Assembly: GCA_964468745.1 (NCBI GenBank)
Contig: CAYXVY010000140.1
Location: forward strand, 15,875 to 79,874
Reading direction: 5' to 3'
DNA from: JACPRB01 sp964468745
GTDB taxonomy: Bacteria > Planctomycetota > MHYJ01 > JACPRB01
DNA: 64,000 nucleotides
Below the pieces are notes generated by a model. The model was not told the origin of the DNA, searched no databases, and was given only the letters and a program-made list of their open reading frames with translations. The position numbers and the translations under genes are program-made. Each line of letters begins with the position of its first letter. Position 1 is the stretch's first letter. Of this stretch, positions 17,483 through 25,700 are shown piece after piece.

Positions 17483-18220
17483 ATGCGCCACCGGTCCGAA
17501 GTCGCCTACTTCCAGCCCACCAGCTGGACTGTCGTCGAAGAAGCGCAGGACAAGGCCGGACCCGCGGCGCGTGCCGCCTACGAACGGCTCGCCGCCGGCT
17601 ACTGGAAACCCACCTTCTTCTTCCTCCGCAAGCGCGGGCTCCGGCGCGAGAACGCCGAAGACGCCACCCAGGACTTCTTCGCCTACTTCTTCGACCGCGA
17701 CTTCATCCAGAACGCCGACCCCGCCAAGGGGAAGTTCCGCACCTTCATCATCGCCCACCTCGAAAACTTCCTCGCCAACCAGCGGCGTAACGCCCACACC
17801 GTGCGACGCGGCAAAGGCACCCACACCATCAGCGCCGACTTCGGCGATGCCGAGCAGGAACTCTCCGGCATGCCCGCCTCCATCGAAACCGCCGACGCCG
17901 TCTTCCTCCGCTCGTGGGCCCTCGAAACGATGGCCAAGGCGTGGGAGCTGCTCCGCCTCAAGATGATCGAGAGCGGCGAAGGCCACTACTTCGGCCCCCT
18001 CCACACCTTCTTCAACAACGTGAAGGACCGGCCCACCCGCGCCCAGCTCGAGGAACAGCTCGGCCTGTCCTACAAACAAGTCGACCACCTCATCGACGGG
18101 ACGCGCAAGCAGTTCAAGGATCAGCTCCGCCTCGTCGTCCGTCCCACGGTCGAAAACGAGAGCGAAGTGAAGGCGGAAATCGTCGCACTCTTCGACGCCC
18201 TGGGCGCGACTCAGCCGTAA
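17483..18220 (+). CDS. Planctomycetal ECF-like RNA polymerase sigma factor
   Basis: 245 residues. Region 2 is recognisable around YWKPTFFFLRKRGLRRENAE, DATQDFFAYFFDRDF and GKFRTFIIAHLENFLANQRR. Region 4 is a helix-turn-helix near RPTRAQLEEQLGLSYKQVDH. The family directs transcription of regulons controlled by membrane or kinase signals, and no anti-sigma gene is adjacent. The receptor-type kinase at 19,876 is a plausible signalling partner. Unlike the sigma gene at 58 kb, this one has no in-frame TGA in the linker between its two domains, which makes it a useful internal comparison. Confidence 0.9.
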   Translation: MRHRSEVAYFQPTSWTVVEEAQDKAGPAARAAYERLAAGYWKPTFFFLRKRGLRRENAEDATQDFFAYFFDRDFIQNADPAKGKFRTFIIAHLENFLANQRRNAHTVRRGKGTHTISADFGDAEQELSGMPASIETADAVFLRSWALETMAKAWELLRLKMIESGEGHYFGPLHTFFNNVKDRPTRAQLEEQLGLSYKQVDHLIDGTRKQFKDQLRLVVRPTVENESEVKAEIVALFDALGATQP

Positions 18221-18343
18221 CCGGCCACCCGTCGCGGCACACCCGCGCCCGCACGCGCGTACCCCGATCAGACAATCCGCACTTTCCGCGCGCGGATTCG
18301 CACTTTCGTCCGGGAAGTCGCCCCAAACCTTACCTAAGGGAGT

Positions 18344-18844
18344 ATGAACGCAAACGTAAACAAGAAGGACGGGGGCGAAACGACGCCGAAGGGCGTCCTG
18401 CCGCGGCAGGACGATGCACCGGCTTCCCAGCGCACCACCGTGGCGCGGCACGACGCTGCACCGGAATCCCAGCGCGCCTCCGTGGCGGGGCACGGCATTG
18501 CACCGGCTTCCCAGCGCACCACCGTGACGCGGCACGACAGCACATCGGCTTCCCAGCGCACTTCCGTGCCGAGTCACGACACTGCATCGGCATCTCGACG
18601 CACCTCCATGGCGGGGCATGGCACTGCATCGGCAACCCGGCGCACTAGCGTGGCGGGGCACGGCGCTGCACTGGCCACCCGGCGCACTTCCGTGCCGCGG
18701 CACGACACTGCACCGGCATCCCGATGCACCTCCGTGACGCGGCAGGACGTCGGGATCGCGATCCTCACCCACTTCGATCGAGGACCTCCTGTGCATCCAT
18801 CGCTCTCACGCAGTAACGCGACGGGGAGTGTTTCCCCGTCGTGA
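18344..18844 (+). CDS. Low-complexity ORF built of 14-residue repeats
   Basis: 166 codons. About eight copies of a 14-residue unit (consensus APASQRTTVARHD plus one variable residue) fill residues 23-135. The unit is Ser/Thr/Arg/His-rich with no hydrophobic core, so the protein would be disordered and basic. The opposite strand is also open in repeats (MRWEAG-type units), so the coding direction is not certain. AAGGGAG touches the ATG, and TTACCT eight bases upstream could be a leaderless -10. It sits between a sigma gene and a gene with a good ribosome site. The function is unknown, and it may not be expressed. Confidence 0.45.
   Translation: MNANVNKKDGGETTPKGVLPRQDDAPASQRTTVARHDAAPESQRASVAGHGIAPASQRTTVTRHDSTSASQRTSVPSHDTASASRRTSMAGHGTASATRRTSVAGHGAALATRRTSVPRHDTAPASRCTSVTRQDVGIAILTHFDRGPPVHPSLSRSNATGSVSPS
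18412..18750 (+). repeat. 42-bp minisatellite, eight tandem copies
   Basis: The unit is about 42 bp, in frame, with the conserved parts CCCAGCGCACC, TCCGTGGCG and GGGGCACGGC or GCGGCACGAC. Copies diverge by about 10-30 percent and lengths stay exactly 42, which preserves the frame on both strands. Confidence 0.85.
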
Positions 18845-18871
18845 CGGTTCGACGAAATCGAACCCGGTTTT
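18819..18871 (+). terminator. Two hairpins ending in TTTT, likely terminator
   Basis: A 9-bp hairpin (CGACGGGGA with TCCCCGTCG, 18819-18841) overlaps the ORF stop. A second, 7-bp hairpin (GGTTCGA with TCGAACC, 18846-18864) is followed by CGGTTTT. The second resembles a weak intrinsic terminator. Confidence 0.5.
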
Positions 18872-18901
18872 CAATAACAAAACAGATTAGGAGATCTAAC
18901 C

Positions 18902-19624
18902 ATGTTCATTCCGCAAAACCACAACGCCAGCCAGCGGCTGGTGGATACGTTCGGTACCTATCTCGCGTCCCGCCTGAAGGCGAACGCCGAGACCCGCAGT
19001 CTGTACGAGACCTTCCAGAAGGCGCAGGAGACGCTCGACGCCTCCAATGCCCTTCAGCGGAAGTCCCGGCGCGGGATGTTGGAGGCTCAGTCCGCGCGTG
19101 ATCACGCCGCGTTCCTGATGGGGCGCGTGATCGCCAAGTTCCAGCTCGCCGTGCTCGCGCACGTCGAGAAGGTCCGGACGAGCCCGCTGTACGGCCGTTA
19201 CTTCAAGGACGGGATGGAAGCGATCGCGCTCGTCCCGCCGCATCGCCTGGTCGAGAACGTGAAGACGTTCGAACGCGACCTGGCGATGTCCGCGGACGCC
19301 GAAGCTCTGCGGTCCTGGGTCCCGGTGCTCGTTGAAGGCCGGATGACCCTGGAGAAGTCCATGGTCGAGTACTCCGACGCTCGGATCGTGTACACCAACG
19401 CGGTGAACGCCGAGGAGACGGAGCGGCTCCACTGGGTGGAGGCTTACCGCACCGTCGCCGGCGACCTCGTCGGGATCTACCCGGCCGATCGTCGGAAGAT
19501 CGAGAGCTTCTTCCGGAAGGGTCGCAAGCCGCGCGGCGGCACGACCCCGACGGAAGCGGCCACCTCCGACGAGACGAAGGTGATCGGTCCGCCGACGGCG
19601 GGGGAGACCCGAATCGCCATGTAG
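18902..19624 (+). CDS. Helical hypothetical protein, 240 aa
   Basis: The start has a strong ribosome site (AGGAG, eight bases before ATG). The protein is almost all helix with no signal peptide or membrane span: ASQRLVDTFGTYLASRLK, ETFQKAQETLDASNALQR, FERDLAMSADAEALRSWVPV. The C-terminal 45 residues are basic then disordered. The regular helices and the lone conserved-looking GRVIAKFQLAVLAHVEKV segment suggest a cytoplasmic coiled-coil or bundle protein. It sits between the 14-residue-repeat ORF and the receptor kinase on the same strand. I do not recognise a family. Confidence 0.75.
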   Translation: MFIPQNHNASQRLVDTFGTYLASRLKANAETRSLYETFQKAQETLDASNALQRKSRRGMLEAQSARDHAAFLMGRVIAKFQLAVLAHVEKVRTSPLYGRYFKDGMEAIALVPPHRLVENVKTFERDLAMSADAEALRSWVPVLVEGRMTLEKSMVEYSDARIVYTNAVNAEETERLHWVEAYRTVAGDLVGIYPADRRKIESFFRKGRKPRGGTTPTEAATSDETKVIGPPTAGETRIAM

Positions 19625-19815
19625 ACACCGCACAGTCGCGAGAACGGGGAAGCGGGAAGCGAGAATCGACCCGCGACTCGATCGAAGGGCGATGGGAGAC
19701 GTCAGGTTGCACGCACCCTCCATCCGCGCGATCGAACGTTGAGGTCGTGACTCGCTTCCCCTTCCCCGGATCTCCACACCGTTCCCTTTTTCAAACAATT
19801 TGATACTCTTCCGAG

Positions 19816-19881
19816 CGGCCTTGCGGCCTCGCTCACCATGAACGGATTCGACTCGGCCTTGCGGCCTCGCTCACCATGAAC
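19816..19881 (+). repeat. 28-bp direct repeat duplicating the kinase start region
   Basis: Two perfect 28-bp copies (19816-19843 and 19854-19881), 38 bp apart, both contain CTCGCTCACCATGAAC. The second copy supplies the kinase start codon and the first supplies the start of a 13-codon leader ORF. Confidence 0.85.
19838..19879 (+). CDS. Possible 13-residue leader peptide overlapping the kinase start
   Basis: ATG at 19838 opens MNGFDSALRPRSP and stops with TGA at 19877-19879, overlapping the kinase ATG (ATGA). It arises from the local duplication. It may be a coupling leader, or a by-product of the duplication with no role. No ribosome site precedes either start. Confidence 0.3.
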   Translation: MNGFDSALRPRSP

Positions 19882-21396
19882 TGCCCCGAGTGTAATGCCC
19901 CCGACGTCGCCGGCATCTGCTACGCCTGCGTGATGGGCAAGCCAAAGGAAATGTCCTCTGGCCCGGCTTCGTCGCAGCCGGCGCCCGTCGATCCCGCGAA
20001 GGATCTCCCCGCCCTCAAGCGCGGCGACAAGATCGGCGGCTGGTATATCCTCTCACTGATCGCTTCGGGCGGTCACGCCGTCGTTTACAAAGTCGAAGCC
20101 GCCGGCGTCATCGTCGCGACCAAGATGCTGCGACCGTCGATGGCGAAGCGCCCTGAAGTCCTCGCGCGCCTCCAGCGCGAGAAGGAACTGTTGCAGTCCT
20201 TCGACCATCCCAACATCGTAAAGGTCCTCGACAGCGGCAAGGGTCCGCCGCCGTGGTACGCGATGACGCTCGTCAATGGCAAGTCGCTGCGGCAACGGCT
20301 CGATGAGGGGCGCGTACCGGCGACCGAAGCGACGCGCATCGGCGACGCAGTCTGCTCCGTCGTCGAGTACGTCCATTCGAAGGACGTCGTGCATCGCGAC
20401 CTCAAGCCCGCGAACATCATCCTCGACACGCAGGGCCACGTGTGGCTCGTGGACTTCGGCGTCGCGAAGCACAAGTCGGACCTCCCCCCGAAGAACGGCC
20501 CGACGGGCGCCGACACGCCGGATCAGCAGACCGAGGACGGGCAGTTCGTCGGGACGCGCGACTACGCGTCGCCGGAGCAGCTCGCGAACTCTCACCTGGC
20601 GGACCAGCGGTCGGACATCTACTCGCTCGCCCTCATCCTGTACGAGATGCACACGGGGATCCGGCCGCCGACGATCGGCAAGGACGGGCGTCCGGTGCTC
20701 ACGCAAACGGCGGCGGGGGGGACGCCGCCCGGGGTGCGCAAACTGAGCGCGCCGTCGAAGGATGCGCCCGTGACGCGGGAGTTCGACGACGCGGTGCTGG
20801 AGTCGCTCCTCGTGGATCCCGATCTCCGCCCGCAGTCCGTGGCGGAGTTGAGGGCGGCGCTCAAGGAGGCGGCGAAGTGGATCTCCTATAAGACGGTCAT
20901 GGACGAGAAGAAACTCCAGGCGTGGCAGATCGATCAGGCGCGGGAGTGTCATCCGGTCAAGACCCGCATGTACCGGGGCCGGCTGTTCCTGGATCGAGCC
21001 GGTTTCGAGTATGCGCTCCGCGCGTGGCGGCACAAGGGGTCGCAGCCGGACGCGCAGGGGTCGCAGACGGCGGCGCTAACGACCCTGCTGGCGATCTTCG
21101 CGTGCGGCTTCCTGCTGGCGGGGCACGCCGCGTGGGACGATCGGGGGTTGAGCGCGGGTCTGTTCGTGTTCGGCCTGGGGCTCGGGATCGCGACGTTCCT
21201 ATTCCACGCGAAGGCGGACAAGGAGATCCGGGAGTCGCAAGGCGGGCTGACGGGGATGGGGTGGGTATGGTTTGGGACGCTGCTGGCGTCGCTCGCGTTG
21301 ACGGTTGCGCTGCTGTCGGCGATGACGCGGGAAAAGCCGAAGGTGAAGACGCCGGGGCCGGCGACGTCAGGCGAAGACGTCCGGCGCGTGCGATGA
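19876..21396 (+). CDS. Zinc-ribbon Ser/Thr protein kinase with C-terminal membrane segments
   Basis: 506 residues. An N-terminal zinc ribbon has C3, C6, C15 and C18. The kinase domain (about 52-340) has the Gly loop IASGGHAVVYK, catalytic-lysine segment ATKML (K83), HRDLKPAN (163-170), DFG (183-185) and GTRDYASPEQL. The juxtamembrane part has YRGRLFLDRAGFEYALRAWR. Three hydrophobic segments follow (about 397-417, 425-445, 462-485), and the tail is short and basic. There is no extracellular sensor domain, so signals may be sensed in the membrane. It may act with the nearby sigma factor. Two-step start: a short leader ORF overlaps the ATG. Confidence 0.9.
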   Translation: MNCPECNAPDVAGICYACVMGKPKEMSSGPASSQPAPVDPAKDLPALKRGDKIGGWYILSLIASGGHAVVYKVEAAGVIVATKMLRPSMAKRPEVLARLQREKELLQSFDHPNIVKVLDSGKGPPPWYAMTLVNGKSLRQRLDEGRVPATEATRIGDAVCSVVEYVHSKDVVHRDLKPANIILDTQGHVWLVDFGVAKHKSDLPPKNGPTGADTPDQQTEDGQFVGTRDYASPEQLANSHLADQRSDIYSLALILYEMHTGIRPPTIGKDGRPVLTQTAAGGTPPGVRKLSAPSKDAPVTREFDDAVLESLLVDPDLRPQSVAELRAALKEAAKWISYKTVMDEKKLQAWQIDQARECHPVKTRMYRGRLFLDRAGFEYALRAWRHKGSQPDAQGSQTAALTTLLAIFACGFLLAGHAAWDDRGLSAGLFVFGLGLGIATFLFHAKADKEIRESQGGLTGMGWVWFGTLLASLALTVALLSAMTREKPKVKTPGPATSGEDVRRVR

Positions 21397-21457
21397 CGGT
21401 TCAGGACTTCACCCTGCCACCCTCCGGCACTCGTCGAGTTGCCGGTGGTGCGCCTCA

Positions 21458-21760
21458 TCATCTGAGCTTGGGGCCGATCCCGCGCACGGCGCTCCACACC
21501 GCCAAGACGACGACGCTATCCTTGTGGATCTTGTAGTAGACGTGATAGCGGCTCGACCGTAGCAGGACTCTGCGAATTCCGGCGACCGTCGGATGCGGAT
21601 AGGGTCTCCCAGCCCGGGGCGCACCGCTCAGGAGTGAGAAGGCTGCCGCCAGTTCCTCGGCAAACAGATTGGGGGCAGCGGTCCTTTCGCGACGCCACCA
21701 AACATCGATTGTCCGAACCTGCGTTTCGGCCTCGGGAGCAACGAACACCCGCAGGGTCAT
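21458..21760 (-). CDS. RelE/ParE-family toxin
   Basis: 100 residues. The ParE/RelE-like beta core is visible: LRVFVAPEAETQVRTIDVWW, then FAEELAAAFSLLSGAP, GIRRVLLRSSRYHVYYKIH and VVVLAVWSAVRGIGPKL. Arg, Tyr and His residues in the third and fourth strands fit the family. The start ATG at 21760 overlaps the antitoxin stop (ATGA), which favours it over the longer frame to 21829. Family members poison gyrase (ParE) or cleave mRNA on the ribosome (RelE); the sequence alone does not decide. It is encoded after its antitoxin, the usual order. Confidence 0.85.
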   Translation of the reverse strand: MTLRVFVAPEAETQVRTIDVWWRRERTAAPNLFAEELAAAFSLLSGAPRAGRPYPHPTVAGIRRVLLRSSRYHVYYKIHKDSVVVLAVWSAVRGIGPKLR

Positions 21761-21987
21761 CGACCGAAGCGGAGATCGTTGATCAGGTGGTGCGCGGGGC
21801 GAAGTTTGCCCTTCCTGGCCGAGGCCCACGCCCTCTCAATGGCCCGATCGAGAACCATGCGCTCCCGCTGCGTCAGATCGTCGCCTTCATCGTCCAGGAC
21901 GAGGTCCAGCGTCGTTCCATCCGGCAGACTCGTCGGCTCATCAAGATGCAAGCGCCCGTTCTTGACGCGTGCGCGAAGGCTGCCCAT
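21757..21987 (-). CDS. Antitoxin of the RelE/ParE pair
   Basis: 76 residues from ATG 21987. A GTG at 21993 touches the -10 element and is therefore unlikely. The N-terminal strand pattern SLRARVKNGRLHLDEPTSLP, then DGTTLDLVL, is the AbrB-like form common in antitoxins of ParE pairs. The acidic middle (DDEGDDL) and C-terminal helix (MVLDRAIERAWASARKGKL) would wrap the toxin. TATACT six bases upstream gives a leaderless promoter, probably autoregulated through the DNA-binding N-terminus, as known for the family. Confidence 0.8.
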   Translation of the reverse strand: MGSLRARVKNGRLHLDEPTSLPDGTTLDLVLDDEGDDLTQRERMVLDRAIERAWASARKGKLRPAHHLINDLRFGR

Positions 21988-21993
21988 GTCCAC

Positions 21994-21999
21994 AGTATA
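21994..21999 (-). promoter_or_regulatory. -10 element (TATACT) of the toxin-antitoxin operon
   Basis: TATACT on the minus strand ends six bases before the antitoxin ATG, so initiation would be leaderless. Confidence 0.5.
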
Positions 22000-22159
22000 T
22001 CAGGGGCGCTCCACGGTTCCAGTTGCGGGACCCGCCCGGGGCCGGTGACCTCCGGCGCGGACGCTAACTCGCTCGCATGCGGGGTCCTGCCTGATACTCT
22101 GCCGTGCCGGCCGGAGTTGCGTCCCGGGGCGCCGGCCTCCCCCATCGTCGTGGGTCTCC

Positions 22160-22260
22160 ATGCTCTTCAGCGAGCCGTTCTTCCTCTTCCTGCCCCTCCC
22201 TCTCACCCTCGCCGCCGCCGGTGCTGAGCCCGGCGTCAGGCCGCTGACGGTCCATCCCCG
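22160..22260 (+). pseudogene. Possible remnant of an MBOAT (AlgI-like) acyltransferase N-terminus
   Basis: The interval 21988-22336 holds no convincing intact gene. MLFSEPFFLFLPLPLTLAAA at 22160-22219 resembles the start of membrane-bound O-acyltransferases (MLFxxPxFLFLFLPLxL), after which the hydrophobic pattern collapses into basic low-complexity sequence. It may be a truncated relic of a glycan acetylation gene. Chance similarity cannot be excluded. Confidence 0.25.
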
Positions 22261-22336
22261 CCGCACGCGCGTCGGATCGCCATTCGCCGTCGCTCCGATG
22301 AAACGCGAAGCGCGGCGGCGGCAATCGGACGCGCGA

Positions 22337-24586
22337 CTACTCCCGTTCGGTGAGCGTGAAGTCGGCCACCCGGAACACCAACTCACGGAGGTCCGCCGGA
22401 CTCTCCAGCCTCGCGGCGTCGCAGAAGAAGCGCAGCGTGTGCCGGCCAGGGGGGACGGTCATCTTCAACACGAGCGGCTTGAGCCGCCCGTCGATCTCGA
22501 GCTCCTCCGTGATCATGTCGCCTGTCACTCGCAGCCGCGCCGGCGCGGGCCGTCCGGTCGCGCACAGCATCGCGAGCTCCACCCCCTTGGGTCGCACGGA
22601 TGAGTTGATCACGATCAGCTTTCCCTGCGCGCCGCACCAGCGCCAGCTCTCGACAGCGGGCTCCGTTCGCGGAGCGGAGGCATCCGCGGGAGCCCGTTCC
22701 TGCGAATGGAATCCGCTGCGCCAGAGGATCAGCGGCATGTGTAGCGCCGCCTCTCGTCTTCGATTCCACTCCTCTTCGGTGAACTGCGCCCTGTACTCCG
22801 CGCCGAACCTCTCCAGGTCGAAGAACGCCAATCGACCGTTGTCGCTGACCATCGGTTCGAGCCGCAGCATCTTCGAAAGACCGGCCTCGAGGTCCCTAGC
22901 CTTGTCCGCGAAGGCGGCACGATCGAGGGTGACGCCGGCAAATCCGGCCAGCGTCACCGTTTTCACCCACGCGTCCATCGGCTGCGCGGCCACGGTCTCG
23001 TGCCAGAGGTCGCCTTCCCTGCCGCGCATCGCGCCGTAGCTCCATCGCAGCGCCCGGGAGTGCATGTAGCCGCGAAGGAGGTCGTAGTCGAGCATGCCGT
23101 TCACGGGACTGGATTCCGGGAACGCGTGGTACGGCAGCTGGTAGATCATCGAACCCTTCGGCACGCGCCCTTCGATCCGTCGAACGAAGTCCGCGTCACC
23201 GGCATACGCCCGTGCGGTCGCGACGTAGGAGGGTATGCACGACGGCGGCGTCATATCGAGGAGGCCCGCGATCAACACCAGGGCCAACCCGGCGTGGACG
23301 ATGCGGCGACTTCGCGTTCCCGTGCCGTACCGCCGGCACGCTTCCTGCATCAGCCACACGAGCGCCAGGAGCGCGAAGAACGCGATGAACACGCTGATGC
23401 GGTTGTACCCGCGGATGTCCGGAGAAATGTAATACGAGAAGACCGCGCCGAGTCCGCCGATGGTGCCGAGGAGGACGGACGCGATATTCAAAATGCCCAG
23501 GGAGTCCAGGAGATCCCCCGCGCCCTCGGGTTTCCGCCGCGCCAGCAGGCGCCCGACCAGGAACAGGAAGCCGCAGCTTCCAAACAGGCCCAGGGCAGCC
23601 ATGCGGTTCTCCGTGACCAGGGGCGTGCCGGGTTTGTTGTATCGCGCGCTCAGGGAGGCGAGCCGCGGCACCCTGTGGCCCTGGACGGGGACCAGGAGTT
23701 GAATGACTTTCAACCCGTAGATCTCAGCCCCCTCAGGGCTGCGCTGAACCGCCTCCGTGTTGGCGCCGTGCCGCAGGCGGTAGACCAGGTTCGGACCGAT
23801 GTTCACCAGGACGCCCACGGAGATCACCCCGACAAGAATCGACGCGATGACCAGCGGACGCCATCGCCCGTGCCAAAGCCGCGCAGAGACTCCCGCGACG
23901 AGCAGCAGAAAGCAGCCGAAAAACGCGTAATAGACCGATGCAGAGGACACGAGGATGCAGGTGACGATGGTGACGACGACTTCGAAGGTTCGCAGATCCC
24001 TTGTGGACCACCGGGTGCCGTCGCGGGGAGAGAACTTGTCGAGATGCACCCAGACGATCACCAGGACCATCAGGGGGACGTGACCATACGCGCCCACGTA
24101 GAGATGTGCGATGCTTCGGGCGAAATGGAACGGGAGGAATGCGTAGAGCAGGCTTCCGACGAGAGATGGGCCGGCTCCGAATCCGAGCCGCCGGCAGACA
24201 AACAGGGCCACCAGCGTGGTCAACGGGTACGTGAGCAGGTAGAAGACGTTGCACACGAGCGCGGGGTCTGAACAGAAGATGGAGATGAGCTTGATGACCA
24301 GGTGCCAGAGGTTATGGGCCGCCGGATAGTCGTGCGAGTCCTGGCCGAAAGGCGCCCCGAGGAAGTCGTTGTGCAGATACCAGCCGTTGTCGATCGCGCC
24401 CTTGATCGCTGCAACGACCGCCATGCTGTCGCCCCCGGCGTACGACAGCGGGACGTGAAGATCCGCACGCCACAGTTCCATCACGCAGGTGAGGGCCACC
24501 AGGGTGATGAGAAGGGCGCCGCCATACAGGGCGGCCGTTCGAGCGATCTGTTCCCGCGGCGGACATTGCATGGCTGAATCGGGCAT
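22337..24586 (-). CDS. Multi-membrane GT-C-like protein with C-terminal beta domain
   Basis: 749 residues from ATG 24586; the longer open frame to 25759 is antisense to the neighbouring GT2 gene. The first 470 residues have about 10-12 hydrophobic segments. The first periplasmic loop reads SYAGGDSMAVVAAIKGAIDN, GWYLHNDFLGAPFGQDSHDY, similar to polyprenyl-phosphate-dependent GT-C or YfhO-like proteins where an Asp in this loop is catalytic. The last about 200 residues are soluble and beta-rich (PPGRHTLRFFCDA) and lie outside. It probably modifies a glycan or lipid on the periplasmic side. The donor is unknown. It is divergent from the GT2 gene at 24,707. Confidence 0.75.
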   Translation of the reverse strand: MPDSAMQCPPREQIARTAALYGGALLITLVALTCVMELWRADLHVPLSYAGGDSMAVVAAIKGAIDNGWYLHNDFLGAPFGQDSHDYPAAHNLWHLVIKLISIFCSDPALVCNVFYLLTYPLTTLVALFVCRRLGFGAGPSLVGSLLYAFLPFHFARSIAHLYVGAYGHVPLMVLVIVWVHLDKFSPRDGTRWSTRDLRTFEVVVTIVTCILVSSASVYYAFFGCFLLLVAGVSARLWHGRWRPLVIASILVGVISVGVLVNIGPNLVYRLRHGANTEAVQRSPEGAEIYGLKVIQLLVPVQGHRVPRLASLSARYNKPGTPLVTENRMAALGLFGSCGFLFLVGRLLARRKPEGAGDLLDSLGILNIASVLLGTIGGLGAVFSYYISPDIRGYNRISVFIAFFALLALVWLMQEACRRYGTGTRSRRIVHAGLALVLIAGLLDMTPPSCIPSYVATARAYAGDADFVRRIEGRVPKGSMIYQLPYHAFPESSPVNGMLDYDLLRGYMHSRALRWSYGAMRGREGDLWHETVAAQPMDAWVKTVTLAGFAGVTLDRAAFADKARDLEAGLSKMLRLEPMVSDNGRLAFFDLERFGAEYRAQFTEEEWNRRREAALHMPLILWRSGFHSQERAPADASAPRTEPAVESWRWCGAQGKLIVINSSVRPKGVELAMLCATGRPAPARLRVTGDMITEELEIDGRLKPLVLKMTVPPGRHTLRFFCDAARLESPADLRELVFRVADFTLTERE

Positions 24587-24649
24587 CCTATCACCGTCGC
24601 GCACGAGCCGATGCGACTCGATCGCAGCCCCCGCCGCGCGTCGAAGGTC

Positions 24650-24678
24650 TTGACACCCCGCACGGGCACGGTTACCGT
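24650..24678 (+). promoter_or_regulatory. Promoter TTGACA-17-TACCGT
   Basis: A perfect -35 TTGACA (24650-24655) is followed, after exactly 17 bases, by TACCGT (24673-24678). It implies a transcript start near 24,685 and excludes the upstream in-frame ATG at 24,611 as the start of the following gene. Confidence 0.6.
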
Positions 24679-24706
24679 CACCCCCGCGCACGTGGGGAAT
24701 GGAATA

Positions 24707-25582
24707 GTGAATCGGCCGTCGGTCGCCGTCGTTCTCACCTCCTACAACGGCAAAGACGACACGCTGGAGTGCCTGCGCTCCCTGGCTGCCCTCACCTACC
24801 CGAACTACTCCGTCATCGTCATGGACGACGCCTCCGGCGACCGCACCGCCGACACCGTCGCGCGCGACTTCCCCAGCGTCCGCGTCGTCCACAACCCGAA
24901 GAATCTCGGCTATATCCGCAACCTCAACCGCGGCGTCATGCTGTCGATGGACGCCGACTACATTCTCATCCTCAACAACGACCTGACGGTCGCGCCTGAC
25001 CTGATCGACCGACTCGTCGACGTCGCGGAACGCGACCCCAGGATCGCGCTCTGTGGTCCGGAAATGTATCGCTATCACGAACCCGACACGCTGTGGGCCG
25101 CGGGCGGCGACGTTTCGCCTTGGACCGGGCGTTCCTACCATCACGAGACGAACGGTCTCGCGGGACCCGCCGATGTGGGCTACATCCCGGGCGCGGCCAT
25201 GCTCGTCCGGCGCGATGCCTTCGAGCAGATCGGTTTCTTCGAAGCCGCGTACCATGCGTACTTCGAGGAAGTGGACTTCGCGTTCCGTCTGCGCCGCAGG
25301 GGCCACCGCGTCGTCTGCGTCCCGGACGCGCGCATCTGGCACAAGGTCAGCGCGACGATGACGCGCGTGCTCTCCCCCGAGCAGCGCAAGTTCTACGGCG
25401 TGCGCAATCGCCGCTGGGTGCTGCGCAGCCATGCGTCCCCCTGGAAACGCCCGCTGCTCCACGCCATCGACGCCGTCGCGAGCGCCTTCCACTTCGCGTA
25501 CACCATGGCGCGCTCCCCCGGCGAGGCCGGCGCCGTCTTCCGCGGCTACTGCGCCGGGTGGCGGCCAGTCACACCCAGCTGA
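24707..25582 (+). CDS. Family 2 glycosyltransferase (rhamnosyltransferase-like)
   Basis: 291 residues from GTG 24707, chosen because the promoter lies at 24650-24678 and a purine-rich stretch (GGGGAATGGA) precedes it. GT2 motifs are complete: VAVVLTSYNGKDDTLECLRS, VMDDASGDRTADTV, ILILNNDLTVAPDLIDRLVD, and the acceptor-side YFEEVDFAFRLRRRGHRVVC followed by a conserved His (RIWHK). It resembles single-domain rhamnosyl- or N-acetylglucosaminyl-transferases that add one sugar to a surface glycan. It stands alone, divergent from the membrane protein gene. The donor is unknown. Confidence 0.88.
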   Translation: MNRPSVAVVLTSYNGKDDTLECLRSLAALTYPNYSVIVMDDASGDRTADTVARDFPSVRVVHNPKNLGYIRNLNRGVMLSMDADYILILNNDLTVAPDLIDRLVDVAERDPRIALCGPEMYRYHEPDTLWAAGGDVSPWTGRSYHHETNGLAGPADVGYIPGAAMLVRRDAFEQIGFFEAAYHAYFEEVDFAFRLRRRGHRVVCVPDARIWHKVSATMTRVLSPEQRKFYGVRNRRWVLRSHASPWKRPLLHAIDAVASAFHFAYTMARSPGEAGAVFRGYCAGWRPVTPS

Positions 25583-25700
25583 TCTCTCAGGCCCTTTTAA
25601 CGCCGAGAGCGCAGACGCGCTGCAGAAGAGAGCGCAGGTTTGTGGTGGAACGTGGGGCGTGGTCCTTCCGGAACTTCCGGACAACCGCTGAGCGCGCAGG

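Noticed and set aside
18412..18750. CRISPR array
   Set aside because: The 42-bp units are contiguous and diverged, with no unique spacers and no cas genes.
18846..18871. tRNA T-arm-like GGTTCGA sequence
   Set aside because: It is a simple hairpin followed by TTTT; no acceptor, D or anticodon arms are present around it.
24611..24706. Upstream ATG as start of the GT2 gene at 24,707
   Set aside because: A TTGACA-17-TACCGT promoter lies between this ATG and the GTG, so the ATG would not be transcribed from it, and the extra residues do not fit the GT2 family start.
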